A stretch of DNA of 64,000 bases from the NCBI RefSeq assembly GCF_013294015.1, contig NZ_JABSNO010000005.1:62001-126000 (forward strand), read 5' to 3'. This document shows, piece after piece, positions 45,014-54,081 of the stretch. Positions within the stretch are counted from its first letter, which is position 1. Each line of letters begins with the position of its first letter. The notes beneath the pieces were generated by a model. That model searched no databases. It worked only from the letters and a program-made list of their open reading frames with translations, and had not been told where the DNA came from. This DNA is from Frigoriflavimonas asaccharolytica (GTDB lineage Bacteria; Bacteroidota; Bacteroidia; Flavobacteriales; Weeksellaceae). The position numbers were made by a program, and so were the translations under genes.

Positions 45014-45021
45014 TAAATTTG
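45014..45021 (+). promoter_or_regulatory. -7 element of lipB
   Basis: Reads TAAATTTG (TAnnTTTG), 17 nt before the lipB ATG and just after the trpA stop. It suggests that lipB is not wholly dependent on the trp promoter. No clear -33 element. Confidence 0.45.
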
Positions 45022-45038
45022 AATTTCAATTTAAAATT

Positions 45039-45761
45039 ATGACCATTATTCAAAATAAAAAACTGCATTTTCAAGATTTAGGTTTGATGAATTATGTGGA
45101 TGCATTCCAATTTCAAGAGGAAAAAATGCAAAGCATCATCACTAAAAAAATTGAAAATAGAGACCGAACAGATGAAATTTACGAAGAAACACCGAATTAT
45201 TTTTTCTTTGTAGAACATCCTCACGTGTATACTTTGGGAAAATCTGGCGATGAAAAAAACATGCTTGCAAATCAAGATTTTTTAGATAAAATAGAAGCAA
45301 CTTTTGTGAAAACCAATCGTGGTGGAGATATTACCTATCATGGTTTTGGGCAAATTGTGGGCTATCCAATCCTAGATTTAGACAATTTCAAAAGCGACAT
45401 TCATTTGTATATGAGAAATCTGGAAGAAGTGATGATTCGTGTTTTGGCAGAATATAATTTAGTAGGAGAAAGAAGCGAAGGCGAAACTGGAGTTTGGCTA
45501 GATGTAGGAAAACCGTATGCCAGAAAGATTTGTGCGATGGGTGTAAAAACTTCGAAATGGGTAACCATGCACGGTTTTGCATTGAATGTGAACACAGATT
45601 TAAAATATTTTGAATACATTATTCCGTGCGGAATAAAAGATAAAACGGTGACATCTTTAGCAAGAGAATTGGAAAGAAAATTTTCTGACGAGGAAGTCGC
45701 AGAAGTGAAATCTAAAATTAAACATCATTTCACAAAGGTTTTTGAAGCGGAGTTTTTGTAA
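45039..45761 (+). CDS. lipB: Octanoyltransferase
   Basis: The 240-residue enzyme moves octanoyl groups from acyl carrier protein to lipoate-dependent enzymes. Motifs: VEHPHVYTLGKSG, NRGGDITYHGFGQIVGYPILDL, ARKICAMGVKTSKWVTMHGFALNV and the catalytic Cys in IIPCGIKDKTVTSL; the lysine in RKICAMG is the partner residue. Length and motifs are normal. It lies 30 nt after trpA but has its own -7 element. Confidence 0.96.
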   Translation: MTIIQNKKLHFQDLGLMNYVDAFQFQEEKMQSIITKKIENRDRTDEIYEETPNYFFFVEHPHVYTLGKSGDEKNMLANQDFLDKIEATFVKTNRGGDITYHGFGQIVGYPILDLDNFKSDIHLYMRNLEEVMIRVLAEYNLVGERSEGETGVWLDVGKPYARKICAMGVKTSKWVTMHGFALNVNTDLKYFEYIIPCGIKDKTVTSLARELERKFSDEEVAEVKSKIKHHFTKVFEAEFL

Positions 45762-45787
45762 CAAACCTTAGGAACCACTAATTTTTC

Positions 45788-46287
45788 AACACATAAGTCA
45801 CATTAGATTAGTTTTATTTGCTATGTTTATATTTTAGAAAAAATAAGCATTAGACAAAAAAATCTTTGATTTTTAAAACTAATGTGAACTAATGAAAACA
45901 AAAATAAAGCGTATAACAAAAAAAATAATGTGTTAAAATTAAATGTTAAACAAATTTTTTTAACACATAAGTCACATTAGATTAGTTTTATTTGCTATGT
46001 TTATATATCAGAAAACATAAGCAATTCGCAAAAAATTCTTTGATTTTTAAAACTCATGTGAACTAATGAAAACTAAAATATAGCGTTTAGAAAAAAAACT
46101 AATGTGTTAAAATTAAATGTTTAACAAAATTTTTTAACACATAAGTCACATTAGATTAGTTTTATTTGCTATGTTTATATATCAGAAAACATAAGCAATT
46201 CGCAAAAAAATCTTTGATTTTTAAGACTTATGTGAACTAATGAAAACTAAAATAAAGCGTATAACAAAAAAAACTAATGTGTTAAAA
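45788..46287. repeat. Three tandem inverted repeats, 174-bp period
   Basis: Three copies start at 45788, 45962 and 46136, exactly 174 bp apart. Each is about 151 bp, opens with AACACATAAGTCACATTAGA and closes with CTAATGTGAACTAATGAAAA.. ..AATGTGTTAAAA, so the copy can fold on itself. A/T-rich spacers of about 22 bp (TTAAATGTT.AACAAA.TTTTTT) separate them. The gap 45762-46293 (532 bp) contains nothing else recognisable and ends six bases before the next gene. Confidence 0.9.
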
Positions 46288-46293
46288 TAAAAT

Positions 46294-46722
46294 ATGTTCA
46301 CCAAAAAAGAAGCACAACTATTAACAACAGAATTTTGGACCGTTTTCGGGAAATCTTTTCCGAGGAAATGGATTTTGTATGATACAAAAATTAAAGATTT
46401 TTCCTTTAAATTTACCGCAGATTCCAAAAAAGCAATCGTTTCTTTAGATATAGAAATGAAAGATGAAAATTTGCGCTTACTATATTTGGAAAAATTAACT
46501 TCTTTAGAAAATTTTTTAATAGAAAATATTGGCGAATTTGAAGTAGAAGAAAATTTCTATCTAGAAAATGGAAAATGTATTTCCAGAATTTGGGTTGAAA
46601 AATCAGAAGTTTCGGTTTTTAATAAAAACACGTGGCGAGAAATTTTTGAATTTTTTGTGGAAAAAATGGGAGGTTTTGAAATGGTGTTTTTAGAATTTGA
46701 AGATTATATAAAAGATGTTTAA
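46294..46722 (+). CDS. DUF4268 protein
   Basis: The 142-residue protein matches the DUF4268 family of Bacteroidota: FTKKEAQLLTTEFWTVFGKS at the start, KWILYDTKIKDFSFKF, and the end segment NTWREIFEFFVEKMGGFE. Some family members are domains of larger nuclease-like proteins, but the function of the stand-alone form is unknown. The start codon lies six bases after the tandem inverted repeats. It is probably co-transcribed with the CPBP gene 12 nt downstream. Confidence 0.85.
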   Translation: MFTKKEAQLLTTEFWTVFGKSFPRKWILYDTKIKDFSFKFTADSKKAIVSLDIEMKDENLRLLYLEKLTSLENFLIENIGEFEVEENFYLENGKCISRIWVEKSEVSVFNKNTWREIFEFFVEKMGGFEMVFLEFEDYIKDV

Positions 46723-46734
46723 AGTGCTTAAAAT

Positions 46735-47565
46735 ATGAAAGGTTGGCTGAAAAATTTATTACTGATCATTCCTTATTTCCTAGTAGTAGGTACTTTCCAA
46801 TATTTGGGTGGCCTAGTTGCGGATAGAAATATACTTAAAAATAATGGCGAAGAAACTTCCATTCAACTATTGAGCGTTAGCACTTTTGGATTAATAGGAA
46901 CATTTCTTTTGATCTGGGTTTTCATGAAGTTTTTAGATAAACAAAAATTTCAAAATCTCGGTTTTGAGATTAAAAATAGACTTTCGGATATTCTGACCGG
47001 ATTTTTAATAGGGTTTTTCGTGATGTTGATCGCTTGGCTATTTTTAATTTATTTAAAAGAAATAGAATTCTACCGAACTGATTTTGATTGGGAAGAATTG
47101 ACGATTTCCGTTTTAATTTTCATAGTTGTTGCAGTCGTAGAAGAGACACTTTTCCGCGGTTATATTTTGAAAAACTTTATGGAATCTTACAACAAATACA
47201 TTGCTTTGCTATTATCTTCCATTATTTTTTCGCTTGCACATGGTTTAAATCCTAATGTAGATTTATTTTCGCTTTTCAATATATCTCTGGCAGGTATATT
47301 TTTGGGCTTATCTTATATTTACACCAAGAATTTATGGTTTCCTATTGCCTTGCACTTCAGCTGGAATTTCTTTCAATCTTTTCTAGGATTCAACGTGAGT
47401 GGACAAGATATCTATTCTGTAATTGAATTTAAGATAACCAAAGGAAACACCTTAAACGGTGGGAATTTCGGGTTTGAAGGTTCTTATCTATCGATAATCG
47501 CAATGTTGCTAATTATCTTTAGTGTGGGAATTTATTATAATAGAAACCGTTTAGTTAGAAAATAA
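46735..47565 (+). CDS. CPBP-family intramembrane protease
   Basis: The 276-residue protein has seven or eight hydrophobic helices. The conserved motifs of the CPBP (Abi, Rce1-like) family are visible: EETLFRGY, FSLAHGLNP, and ALHFSWNF. Members cleave prenylated or other short peptides in the membrane, or act in peptide maturation and bacteriocin immunity. The substrate here is unknown. It follows DUF4268 by 12 nt. Confidence 0.92.
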   Translation: MKGWLKNLLLIIPYFLVVGTFQYLGGLVADRNILKNNGEETSIQLLSVSTFGLIGTFLLIWVFMKFLDKQKFQNLGFEIKNRLSDILTGFLIGFFVMLIAWLFLIYLKEIEFYRTDFDWEELTISVLIFIVVAVVEETLFRGYILKNFMESYNKYIALLLSSIIFSLAHGLNPNVDLFSLFNISLAGIFLGLSYIYTKNLWFPIALHFSWNFFQSFLGFNVSGQDIYSVIEFKITKGNTLNGGNFGFEGSYLSIIAMLLIIFSVGIYYNRNRLVRK

Positions 47566-47601
47566 AATGTAATTTTAAATATATATTTTTTAACCAACTA
47601 A

Positions 47602-47666
47602 TTTTGTCATTCCGCAGGAATCCCAACCGGATATTTATTACACGAGATGCTTTCAGCGTGACAAAA
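47602..47666. repeat. Inverted repeat in the gap between convergent genes
   Basis: TTTTGTCA at one end and TGACAAAA at the other are exact inverted copies; inside are CATTCCGCAGGAATCCC and GAGATGCTTTCAGCG. This matches a class of short repeat common in Bacteroidota and lies between the convergent CPBP and gldG genes. Confidence 0.75.
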
Positions 47667-47683
47667 AGTAATCTGAAATAATG

Positions 47684-49342
47684 TTATTCAAATTTTCTCT
47701 TACGAATAAAGTAAAATAAGCCCGCGAAAATCCCGATTATGAATAGTGGTAATAACATATTGAACCATTGCCAATAGCTTTTATTTTCTTCTATCGTTTG
47801 TCTATCTAGCAGACGCACGGCAATTTCCCGGTTTTTAAGTTCCATTATATTGGTATCATCTAGCAAATAAGAAAGTGCATTTTGTAGAAATTCCCCGTTT
47901 CCGTATTGCTCTTGGGTTAGCAAATCTACACCCAAAGGTAAAGCTTGGCCTTTCAAAATCTGATTTCTACCAATGTCGCCATCTGCAATTACAATCATTT
48001 TTCCATTATTATTTTCACTTTTAAAATTTGGAAAATCGTTTTTTTCACTACGGTTTGCATATGCAGATTGAAATGTACCTTCTAACAAAACTGCCAGATT
48101 TTGCTGTTTGGTTTTCTGTTCAAATGGTGAAATACTATCTTCCTTCACAATTTCTGAAAGTTGGATGTAATTTGGTACTGAATTGATCAAAGTATTCTGA
48201 GAAGATTCAAACAGAACAGTAGGTTTGATGCCTGGTCTTTTGAGAATATCAATAGAAGTAGGAAATTCAAATTTTACAGGATTGATATTTTTGGTTATCG
48301 GGTTGTTTTTATCTGAAATTCCCAAAGGAAAATACGGCCAAAGAAAAGAACTGTATTGCGGATTTCCCGCCACTTCGCCAGATACAATGCGCAGCAAGGC
48401 AGATTTTTGCATGTCTTTCACCAAACCAGTATTGATGCGGATTCCATAATTAAAAAAGAAATCGTTCAAGTTGGTTTCATACGGAAATGCCATTATTTTT
48501 TTGGCTTGATATAGAGAATCCATTTCTGCGTTCACAGCATCTATCATCCATAATGTTTTTCCGCCATTCATGATGTATTGATCGAGAATCACCTTTTCTT
48601 TATCTGTAAAAGCTTTCCGAGGTTTTGCAATAAGAAGGGCATCCATCTGCTTTAATTTTGGAAAATCTTTCAAAGAAAGTTCATCATTTTCTACAGGAAT
48701 GATGGGTTCGGTTTTATAAGTTGCCAATAGATATTTGGTGAAACTGCGAAATTCTTCCGGACGAAGTTCATCTTGATTTATTAAAATCCCAACGTTTTTT
48801 CTACTATTTACCGTAATATCTTTTATATTTGAAATAAGATTATACTCCAAACCTTCTACAGATTTGTACAACTGTTGATCTTGATCCAAACCATTTTGCT
48901 GAACAATGAGCGGAATAGAAACACCCAAATCTTGGTATTTTAGCACTGCATAAGGATACAATTCTATCTGGCTCACTTTTCCATCTGTTCTACTTGCCAA
49001 CATAGAAGCTTCTAAACCCATTGCTGCAAGGGAATCTTTGGAAACCTTGGATTTTATGGGATCTATAAATTTAAAATCTACCTTTGGATTTATTTTTTTA
49101 AACTCTTCCAACATAAATTTTGTTTCGCTTTGCAATTGTTTAAAATTTGCCGGAAAATCTCCATCTAGATAAACCTCAACCATCAATGGTTTTTGCACAG
49201 ATTTCAAAACTTCTTTGGTAGAATTTGTAAGCGTATATCTTTGGTCTTGCGTAAGATCTACTCTGGTAGAAAATACACCAACTGCTCCCATTATAAAAAA
49301 TAGGCCTATAATACTATAGATAAAAATGGACTTATTTTTCAT
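47684..49342 (-). CDS. gldG: Gliding motility ABC transporter component GldG
   Basis: The 552-residue protein has an N-terminal transmembrane helix (IYSIIGLFFIMGAVG), a large periplasmic region with an ABC-type_uncharacterised (GldG-like) domain, and a C-terminal helix (WFNMLLPLFIIGIFAGLFYFI). GldA, GldF and GldG form an ABC complex linked to gliding in Flavobacterium. It overlaps gldF by one base (TAATG). The ATPase gldA is not in this window. Whether the organism glides cannot be told. Confidence 0.93.
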   Translation of the reverse strand: MKNKSIFIYSIIGLFFIMGAVGVFSTRVDLTQDQRYTLTNSTKEVLKSVQKPLMVEVYLDGDFPANFKQLQSETKFMLEEFKKINPKVDFKFIDPIKSKVSKDSLAAMGLEASMLASRTDGKVSQIELYPYAVLKYQDLGVSIPLIVQQNGLDQDQQLYKSVEGLEYNLISNIKDITVNSRKNVGILINQDELRPEEFRSFTKYLLATYKTEPIIPVENDELSLKDFPKLKQMDALLIAKPRKAFTDKEKVILDQYIMNGGKTLWMIDAVNAEMDSLYQAKKIMAFPYETNLNDFFFNYGIRINTGLVKDMQKSALLRIVSGEVAGNPQYSSFLWPYFPLGISDKNNPITKNINPVKFEFPTSIDILKRPGIKPTVLFESSQNTLINSVPNYIQLSEIVKEDSISPFEQKTKQQNLAVLLEGTFQSAYANRSEKNDFPNFKSENNNGKMIVIADGDIGRNQILKGQALPLGVDLLTQEQYGNGEFLQNALSYLLDDTNIMELKNREIAVRLLDRQTIEENKSYWQWFNMLLPLFIIGIFAGLFYFIRKRKFE

Positions 49343-50070
49343 TATTTTTTCTTTTCTAAAGATAATTTAGCTAAAAACAAAGCGAGAGAAATGACGATTA
49401 AAAAATAGAAAATATCTTTGCTATCTATCAATCCGCGAGAGAAAGAATTGTAGTGATAAGAAATTCCTAAATTTTGTAGAAAATAATCTGCACCTCCTAA
49501 TAGTTTGTAACTCGCCAATTGTTCTATCCCAAAATACATGATGAAACAGATGAAAACGCCTATCAAATAAGCCATAATCTGATTATTAGAAATAGTAGAA
49601 GAAAAAATTCCGATTGCGGAAAATGCAGCTATTAATAAAATTAATCCAAAATAACTACCCAAAGTTGCTCCAAAATCTAAATTTCCGGCGGGAATTCCCA
49701 ATACATAAATGCTATACAAATAGACCAGAGAGGGAATAATACACAAAATTCCTAAAAACCAAACCGCCAAAAATTTTCCTACAATTAAATCTGAAAATTT
49801 TAAAGGCAAAGAAAACAACCAAGAAAGTGTTCCGCTTTGTTGCTCTTCTGCGAAGGATCTCATAGAAAGTGCGGGTATTAAAAATAACAAAAGCCAAGGT
49901 GCTAATTGAAAATAACTTTGTAAAGAAGCTGTCCCAATTTCGAAAATATTAGAATTATTATCAAAAAAGAAAAGGAATAAACCTCCTAAAATAGAGAAAA
50001 TAGCGATGATAATCCAAGCACTCCAATTTCCAAAGTAGCTCCAAATTTCTTTTTTAAAAATTGCTAGCAT
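49342..50070 (-). CDS. gldF: Gliding motility ABC transporter permease GldF
   Basis: The 242-residue membrane protein has six hydrophobic helices and the GldF/ABC-2 permease features MLAIFKKEIWSYFGNWSAWIII, LLFLIPALSMRSFAEEQQSGTLSWLFSLP and LIVGKFLAVWFLG. It is the permease partner of GldG, which it precedes with a one-base overlap. The ABC exporter would need GldA for ATP hydrolysis. Confidence 0.94.
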   Translation of the reverse strand: MLAIFKKEIWSYFGNWSAWIIIAIFSILGGLFLFFFDNNSNIFEIGTASLQSYFQLAPWLLLFLIPALSMRSFAEEQQSGTLSWLFSLPLKFSDLIVGKFLAVWFLGILCIIPSLVYLYSIYVLGIPAGNLDFGATLGSYFGLILLIAAFSAIGIFSSTISNNQIMAYLIGVFICFIMYFGIEQLASYKLLGGADYFLQNLGISYHYNSFSRGLIDSKDIFYFLIVISLALFLAKLSLEKKK

Positions 50071-50121
50071 AAATTATTAAGTTTAAAATCCGAAGCCGAA
50101 AGTCGGAAGTTTATAGCTGTT

Positions 50122-50676
50122 CTATTTTTTCTTTTTACTTGCATTGTTTACCAATTTCACAGTGCCCATTATTAATATTACAAAGGCGAGAAATCCTAAA
50201 ATCAATTGCCACCAATATTCTATCACCCCAGCTTTTAAAATGACGGTAAAAATAACTAAAAATAAAATTAAAGTCGCAATTTCATTGGCTTGTCTCAATT
50301 TTAAATTTTCTATAGGCAAAGATTGAAAACTCAAAGCTTTTATTTGCAAAACTTTTTTCCAAGACCAATAATGATAGCCTAAAAGTGCGAGTAAAAATGT
50401 CAATTTTAAATGAAACCAAGGTGTTTTGAGCAATCCTGTATTCAAAATAATTAAAATTATTCCAGTGGCTAACATGATAGAACCTGCAGGAACAGTGATG
50501 ATATTCCACAATCTTCTCGCCATGAAAACATATTGCTCCCGAAGAATCATTTTTTTTTGTTCCTCAAATTCATCCGTATCTTTATAGTACACAAAAATTC
50601 TTACCAAGTAAAAAATCCCTGCAAAATAACTCACCATAAAAATGATGTGAATGGCTTTTATTATGGTGTAAAGCAT
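50122..50676 (-). CDS. hemJ: Protoporphyrinogen IX oxidase, HemJ type
   Basis: The 184-residue membrane protein has four or five helices. The conserved residues of HemJ are visible: His10 in IKAIHIIFMVSYFAGIFYLVR, the segment LWNIITVPAG, and Lys87 in WFHLKLTFLLALLGYHYW, followed by LRQANEIATL. HemJ oxidises protoporphyrinogen IX to protoporphyrin IX in heme synthesis. It is shorter than in some relatives but complete. A gap of 103 bp with an inverted repeat lies before it. Confidence 0.92.
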   Translation of the reverse strand: MLYTIIKAIHIIFMVSYFAGIFYLVRIFVYYKDTDEFEEQKKMILREQYVFMARRLWNIITVPAGSIMLATGIILIILNTGLLKTPWFHLKLTFLLALLGYHYWSWKKVLQIKALSFQSLPIENLKLRQANEIATLILFLVIFTVILKAGVIEYWWQLILGFLAFVILIMGTVKLVNNASKKKK

Positions 50677-50690
50677 ATTTTAAATTTGAG

Positions 50691-50781
50691 AATTTGAAAA
50701 TTAATTAATTTGAAAATGAAGAATACTTATAATATTTTTAGAATGTACCATTTGATTTTCAAATTAGCATATTTTCAAATT
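50691..50781. repeat. Inverted repeat of AATTTGAAAAT arms
   Basis: AATTTGAAAATTAATTAATTTGAAAAT on the left and its near reverse complement on the right oppose each other across a 30-bp centre. It fills the gap between kbl and hemJ and overlaps the kbl stop codon. Confidence 0.7.
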
Positions 50782-51976
50782 ATTTAATAACTTCTAACTC
50801 TTTCCCCACTTTCTCGAAAGCTGCAATTGCTTTATCTAAATTTTCTCTAGAATGTGCTGCAGAAAGCTGTACACGAATTCTTGCTTTGCCTTTTGGAACT
50901 ACCGGATAGAAAAATCCAATAACGTAAATGCCTTCGTCCATTAGTTTTTCTGCCATTTTTTGAGCTAATGGTGCATCATACAACATCACAGGAACTATCG
51001 CCGCATCTCCATCTGGAACATCAAAACCTTTGGCTTTCATTTCAGTTCGGAAATATTCTGCATTTTCCATTACTTGATCTCGAAGTGAAGTATCGTCGGA
51101 AATCATTTCTAAAACTTTCAAACTTGCGCCTACAATTCCTGGTGCTAAAGAATTTGAAAATAAATAAGGTCGAGATCTTTGGCGAAGCATATCTATAATT
51201 TCTTTTTTGCCAGAAGTAAAACCTCCCATTGCTCCACCTAAAGCTTTGCCTAGCGTAGAAGTGATGATATCTACTCTCCCCATAACATCATTTGCTTCAT
51301 GAGTTCCACGTCCGGTTTTCCCGATGAAACCTGTTGCGTGGCAATCATCTACCATCACCAAAGCATCATATTTATCTGCAAGATCACAAATTCCGGCAAG
51401 GTTTGCAACAATGCCATCCATAGAAAACACACCATCTGTAACGATGATTTTTGAACGATGATTTTGTTTAGAAGCTTCTATCAATTGCGCTTCCAAATCT
51501 TGCATATCATTATTATTATATCTGTATCTTGCTGCTTTGCAAAGTCTTACCCCATCAATAATAGAAGCATGATTTAATGAATCTGAAATAATACAATCTT
51601 CTGCTGTAAACAATGGCTCAAAAACACCACCATTCGCATCAAAACAAGCGGCATACAAAATGGTATCTTCCATTCCCAAAAATTCAGAAATTTTTGCTTC
51701 CAAAGTTTTGTGTATGTCCTGCGTTCCACAAATGAAACGTACTGAAGATAATCCAAAACCATGAGAATCCATCATATTTTTTGAGGCTTCTACTACGTCT
51801 GCATTATTAGATAATCCCAAATAATTATTTGCGCAAAAATTTAATAATTGTTTTCCGTTCGCAACAATTTCTGCAGATTGGGAAGAAGTGATGATTCTTT
51901 CTTTTTTGAAAAGGCCATCATTTTCTATTTCTTGCAATTCGTTTTGAAGATTTTCTAAAAATTTTTGTGAGATCAT
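50780..51976 (-). CDS. kbl: 2-amino-3-ketobutyrate CoA ligase (glycine C-acetyltransferase)
   Basis: The 398-residue PLP enzyme of the alpha-oxoamine synthase family has [44 protein letters not shown], the cofactor Asp in [17 protein letters not shown], and the PLP lysine in [17 protein letters not shown]. It cleaves 2-amino-3-ketobutyrate with CoA to glycine and acetyl-CoA, completing threonine breakdown begun by Tdh (7525-8487). It resembles E. coli Kbl in size. A TAAATTTG element lies upstream. Confidence 0.95.
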   Translation of the reverse strand: MISQKFLENLQNELQEIENDGLFKKERIITSSQSAEIVANGKQLLNFCANNYLGLSNNADVVEASKNMMDSHGFGLSSVRFICGTQDIHKTLEAKISEFLGMEDTILYAACFDANGGVFEPLFTAEDCIISDSLNHASIIDGVRLCKAARYRYNNNDMQDLEAQLIEASKQNHRSKIIVTDGVFSMDGIVANLAGICDLADKYDALVMVDDCHATGFIGKTGRGTHEANDVMGRVDIITSTLGKALGGAMGGFTSGKKEIIDMLRQRSRPYLFSNSLAPGIVGASLKVLEMISDDTSLRDQVMENAEYFRTEMKAKGFDVPDGDAAIVPVMLYDAPLAQKMAEKLMDEGIYVIGFFYPVVPKGKARIRVQLSAAHSRENLDKAIAAFEKVGKELEVIK

Positions 51977-51999
51977 AGTTTTATTTATTTCTGTATTTG

Positions 52000-52007
52000 C
52001 AAATTTA
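52000..52007 (-). promoter_or_regulatory. -7 element of kbl
   Basis: On the minus strand this reads TAAATTTG, 24 nt before the kbl start and directly downstream of the terminator of the M1 peptidase gene. Confidence 0.5.
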
Positions 52008-52035
52008 AAAAAAGCCCTTCAGTTTTGAAGGACTT
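52007..52035 (-). terminator. Rho-independent terminator of the M1 peptidase gene
   Basis: On the minus strand AAGTCCTTCA-N4-TGAAGGGCTT (one mismatch) is followed by a U-run. It lies seven bases after the stop codon. Confidence 0.88.
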
Positions 52036-52041
52036 TTGAAG

Positions 52042-53979
52042 CTATTTTTTAATAAATTTAAAATTTCTATCTGCGATGGAAATAATATACGTTCCTGGTA
52101 TAAAATTAGAAATATTTATGCTTTTTTCTGGCTGGTATAGATCAGATTTAACTAATTTTCCATCGGTGAAATAAATTTTATAAGGAGATACTTTATCTAC
52201 ACCTTTAAAATTGATTTCATTTGTGGCAAAACTTGGATACAATACGATATCTGATTTAATAATTTCAATAGGTTCTATGGTTTGCAGATTGGTATCAAAA
52301 GCAACAGTGCTGTTTCTTTCTAGCATTTGAAAATCATAATTAAAATCTACTGAAGTTACTGTAAATGTACAAGGTATATTGAAAAATTGATTGTTCGTCG
52401 TATTTTCTAATCTTACTAATAGAGTTTCTCCATTTGCTCCATTTAACCTAATTGGAAGTGGCATTTCGAAAAAGGAAACAGAAGAATTACTTTGTGTTTG
52501 TGAAACTTTGAAAGTAACAGACTGATTTGCAGTAGATTGCTTGTATTTGATATCATAAGTTGGATAACCTTGACCGTACAACCAATCATTAAAAAATTCT
52601 GTAAAATTTATATTTGTACTTAACTGCAATGAATTCGTAAGGTCGGCTGTTCTTGCGTAATTGTAGGCTAAATTTGGCCTATTATGATAATCTTGCAAAG
52701 CCTGATAAAAAGCGGTATCGCCCAAAACCCATTTTAGCATTCTTAGAATGTAGCCACCTTTTGCATAAGATAATCTTCCACTGAAAATAGCACCTATATT
52801 ACTTAAATTAGAATCTGCAACGTAGGTACTTCCACCGGTAGAACTTGTAATATACGATTTTTGCCCAGATAAATAATTCAAAAATTCTGCGTTGGTCATT
52901 AATAATTTTTCATTAACCAAATGCTCCCCAAAAGTAGCAAAGCCTTCATTCAACCATATATCATTCCACGCACCGCAAGTTACTTTGTCGCCAAACCATT
53001 GATGGGCCAACTCGTGCGCAATCACTGATTTTCCCCAACTACTCATAGAAGACATGGTCTGATGTTCCATACAAACGCCACCGTAGTTATATTCCATGTG
53101 TCCGTATTTTTCGTTCCGGAAAGGATAAGCTCCAAAATAAGTTTCAAATGTTGTCATCGCTTGTTTTGTCCATTCAATATTACTCATTACTGAAGAATTA
53201 TTGATCGTAGAAGGATATACATAATTCACGAATGGAAATGGCGGATTACCAATTACATCATTCAATTTTGTGAAATTTGTAATAGAAAATGCTGCAAGAT
53301 AAGCAGGCATGGGATATTGCGTTCTCCAAAAGGTTCTTTTTTTATTTCCAACTACAGCGGTTTCATTCATAAATTTACCATTAGCAGCAACACTATAGAT
53401 GTTTGGAGTTGTGATCTTAAAATCCATCTTATCTATCTTATCATCCATACTTTGCTTAGTGGGAAACCATTCTTGAGCTCCGTATGGTTCTGATAGCGTA
53501 GAAGACACAGCAACAGAACTCTGACTACCAGTTCTGAAAGCATCTGCAGATGGATTTGGTGCTCCACTATAATTGATGGTTAGAGAATCTAAAACATTGG
53601 CAGCAAGTGCTGATGCAAAATTTATTTTCAACTCCTTAGTTGGCAATTGTTGAAATGTAAGATTATTACCATGAAAACTAACTTGTGACACAACCATATC
53701 AGTAGATAAATCAAAATAAATATTAGACATACTTTGATTGGGCAAAAAATGAGAAGTTACAGATCCGCTTATTTGATAGAGCGCAGGATCTAAATCCAAA
53801 TCTAATCTTTGGTACTTCAAATCGTAATTTGTCGTATTTGGATTATTATTGAAAGTTGTCATTTTGTTGTAATTAGCAGCTTCTCTTTTCAATAGACCTT
53901 CTTTATCTATAGCATTTTCTTGAGCGGAAAACGAATTACAAATAATTAAAAAAAGAATAAAAATATAGTTGTTTTTCAT
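52042..53979 (-). CDS. Secreted M1-family metallopeptidase with type IX sorting tail
   Basis: The 645-residue protein has a signal peptide (MKNNYIFILFLIICNSFSAQ), an aminopeptidase N-like N-domain, and the catalytic zinc site HELAHQWFGDKVTCGAWNDIWLNEGFATFGE (His, His, Glu) with GGVCMEHQT upstream. The last 80 residues (SDIVLYPSFATNEINF..KIYFTDGKLVKSD..GTYIISIADRNFKFIKK) have the pattern of a type A C-terminal sorting domain. The protein should thus be exported by the type IX system, to which PorT belongs, and be anchored or released at the surface. It has its own terminator. Confidence 0.95.
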   Translation of the reverse strand: MKNNYIFILFLIICNSFSAQENAIDKEGLLKREAANYNKMTTFNNNPNTTNYDLKYQRLDLDLDPALYQISGSVTSHFLPNQSMSNIYFDLSTDMVVSQVSFHGNNLTFQQLPTKELKINFASALAANVLDSLTINYSGAPNPSADAFRTGSQSSVAVSSTLSEPYGAQEWFPTKQSMDDKIDKMDFKITTPNIYSVAANGKFMNETAVVGNKKRTFWRTQYPMPAYLAAFSITNFTKLNDVIGNPPFPFVNYVYPSTINNSSVMSNIEWTKQAMTTFETYFGAYPFRNEKYGHMEYNYGGVCMEHQTMSSMSSWGKSVIAHELAHQWFGDKVTCGAWNDIWLNEGFATFGEHLVNEKLLMTNAEFLNYLSGQKSYITSSTGGSTYVADSNLSNIGAIFSGRLSYAKGGYILRMLKWVLGDTAFYQALQDYHNRPNLAYNYARTADLTNSLQLSTNINFTEFFNDWLYGQGYPTYDIKYKQSTANQSVTFKVSQTQSNSSVSFFEMPLPIRLNGANGETLLVRLENTTNNQFFNIPCTFTVTSVDFNYDFQMLERNSTVAFDTNLQTIEPIEIIKSDIVLYPSFATNEINFKGVDKVSPYKIYFTDGKLVKSDLYQPEKSINISNFIPGTYIISIADRNFKFIKK

Positions 53980-53990
53980 AAGATTGTGAT

Positions 53991-53998
53991 CAAAATTA
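53991..53998 (-). promoter_or_regulatory. -7 element of the M1 peptidase gene
   Basis: On the minus strand this reads TAATTTTG (TAnnTTTG), 12 nt before the start codon. Confidence 0.45.
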
Positions 53999-54024
53999 GA
54001 CTTTTATATATTGTATAAATATAC

Positions 54025-54056
54025 GAAAAAAACCTCTCAAACGATTGAAAGGTTTT
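54025..54056 (-). terminator. Rho-independent terminator of dacB
   Basis: AACCTCTCAA and TTGAAAGGTT (one mismatch) form a hairpin with A- and T-runs on both sides. It lies 26 nt after the dacB stop codon. Confidence 0.85.
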
Positions 54057-54081
54057 TCTACAAGAAATTTTATTTAATTTT

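Noticed and set aside
45788-46287. CRISPR array
   Set aside because: The units are about 151 bp palindromes with near-identical A/T-rich spacers and a 174-bp period; no short direct repeats with unique spacers and no cas genes are present.
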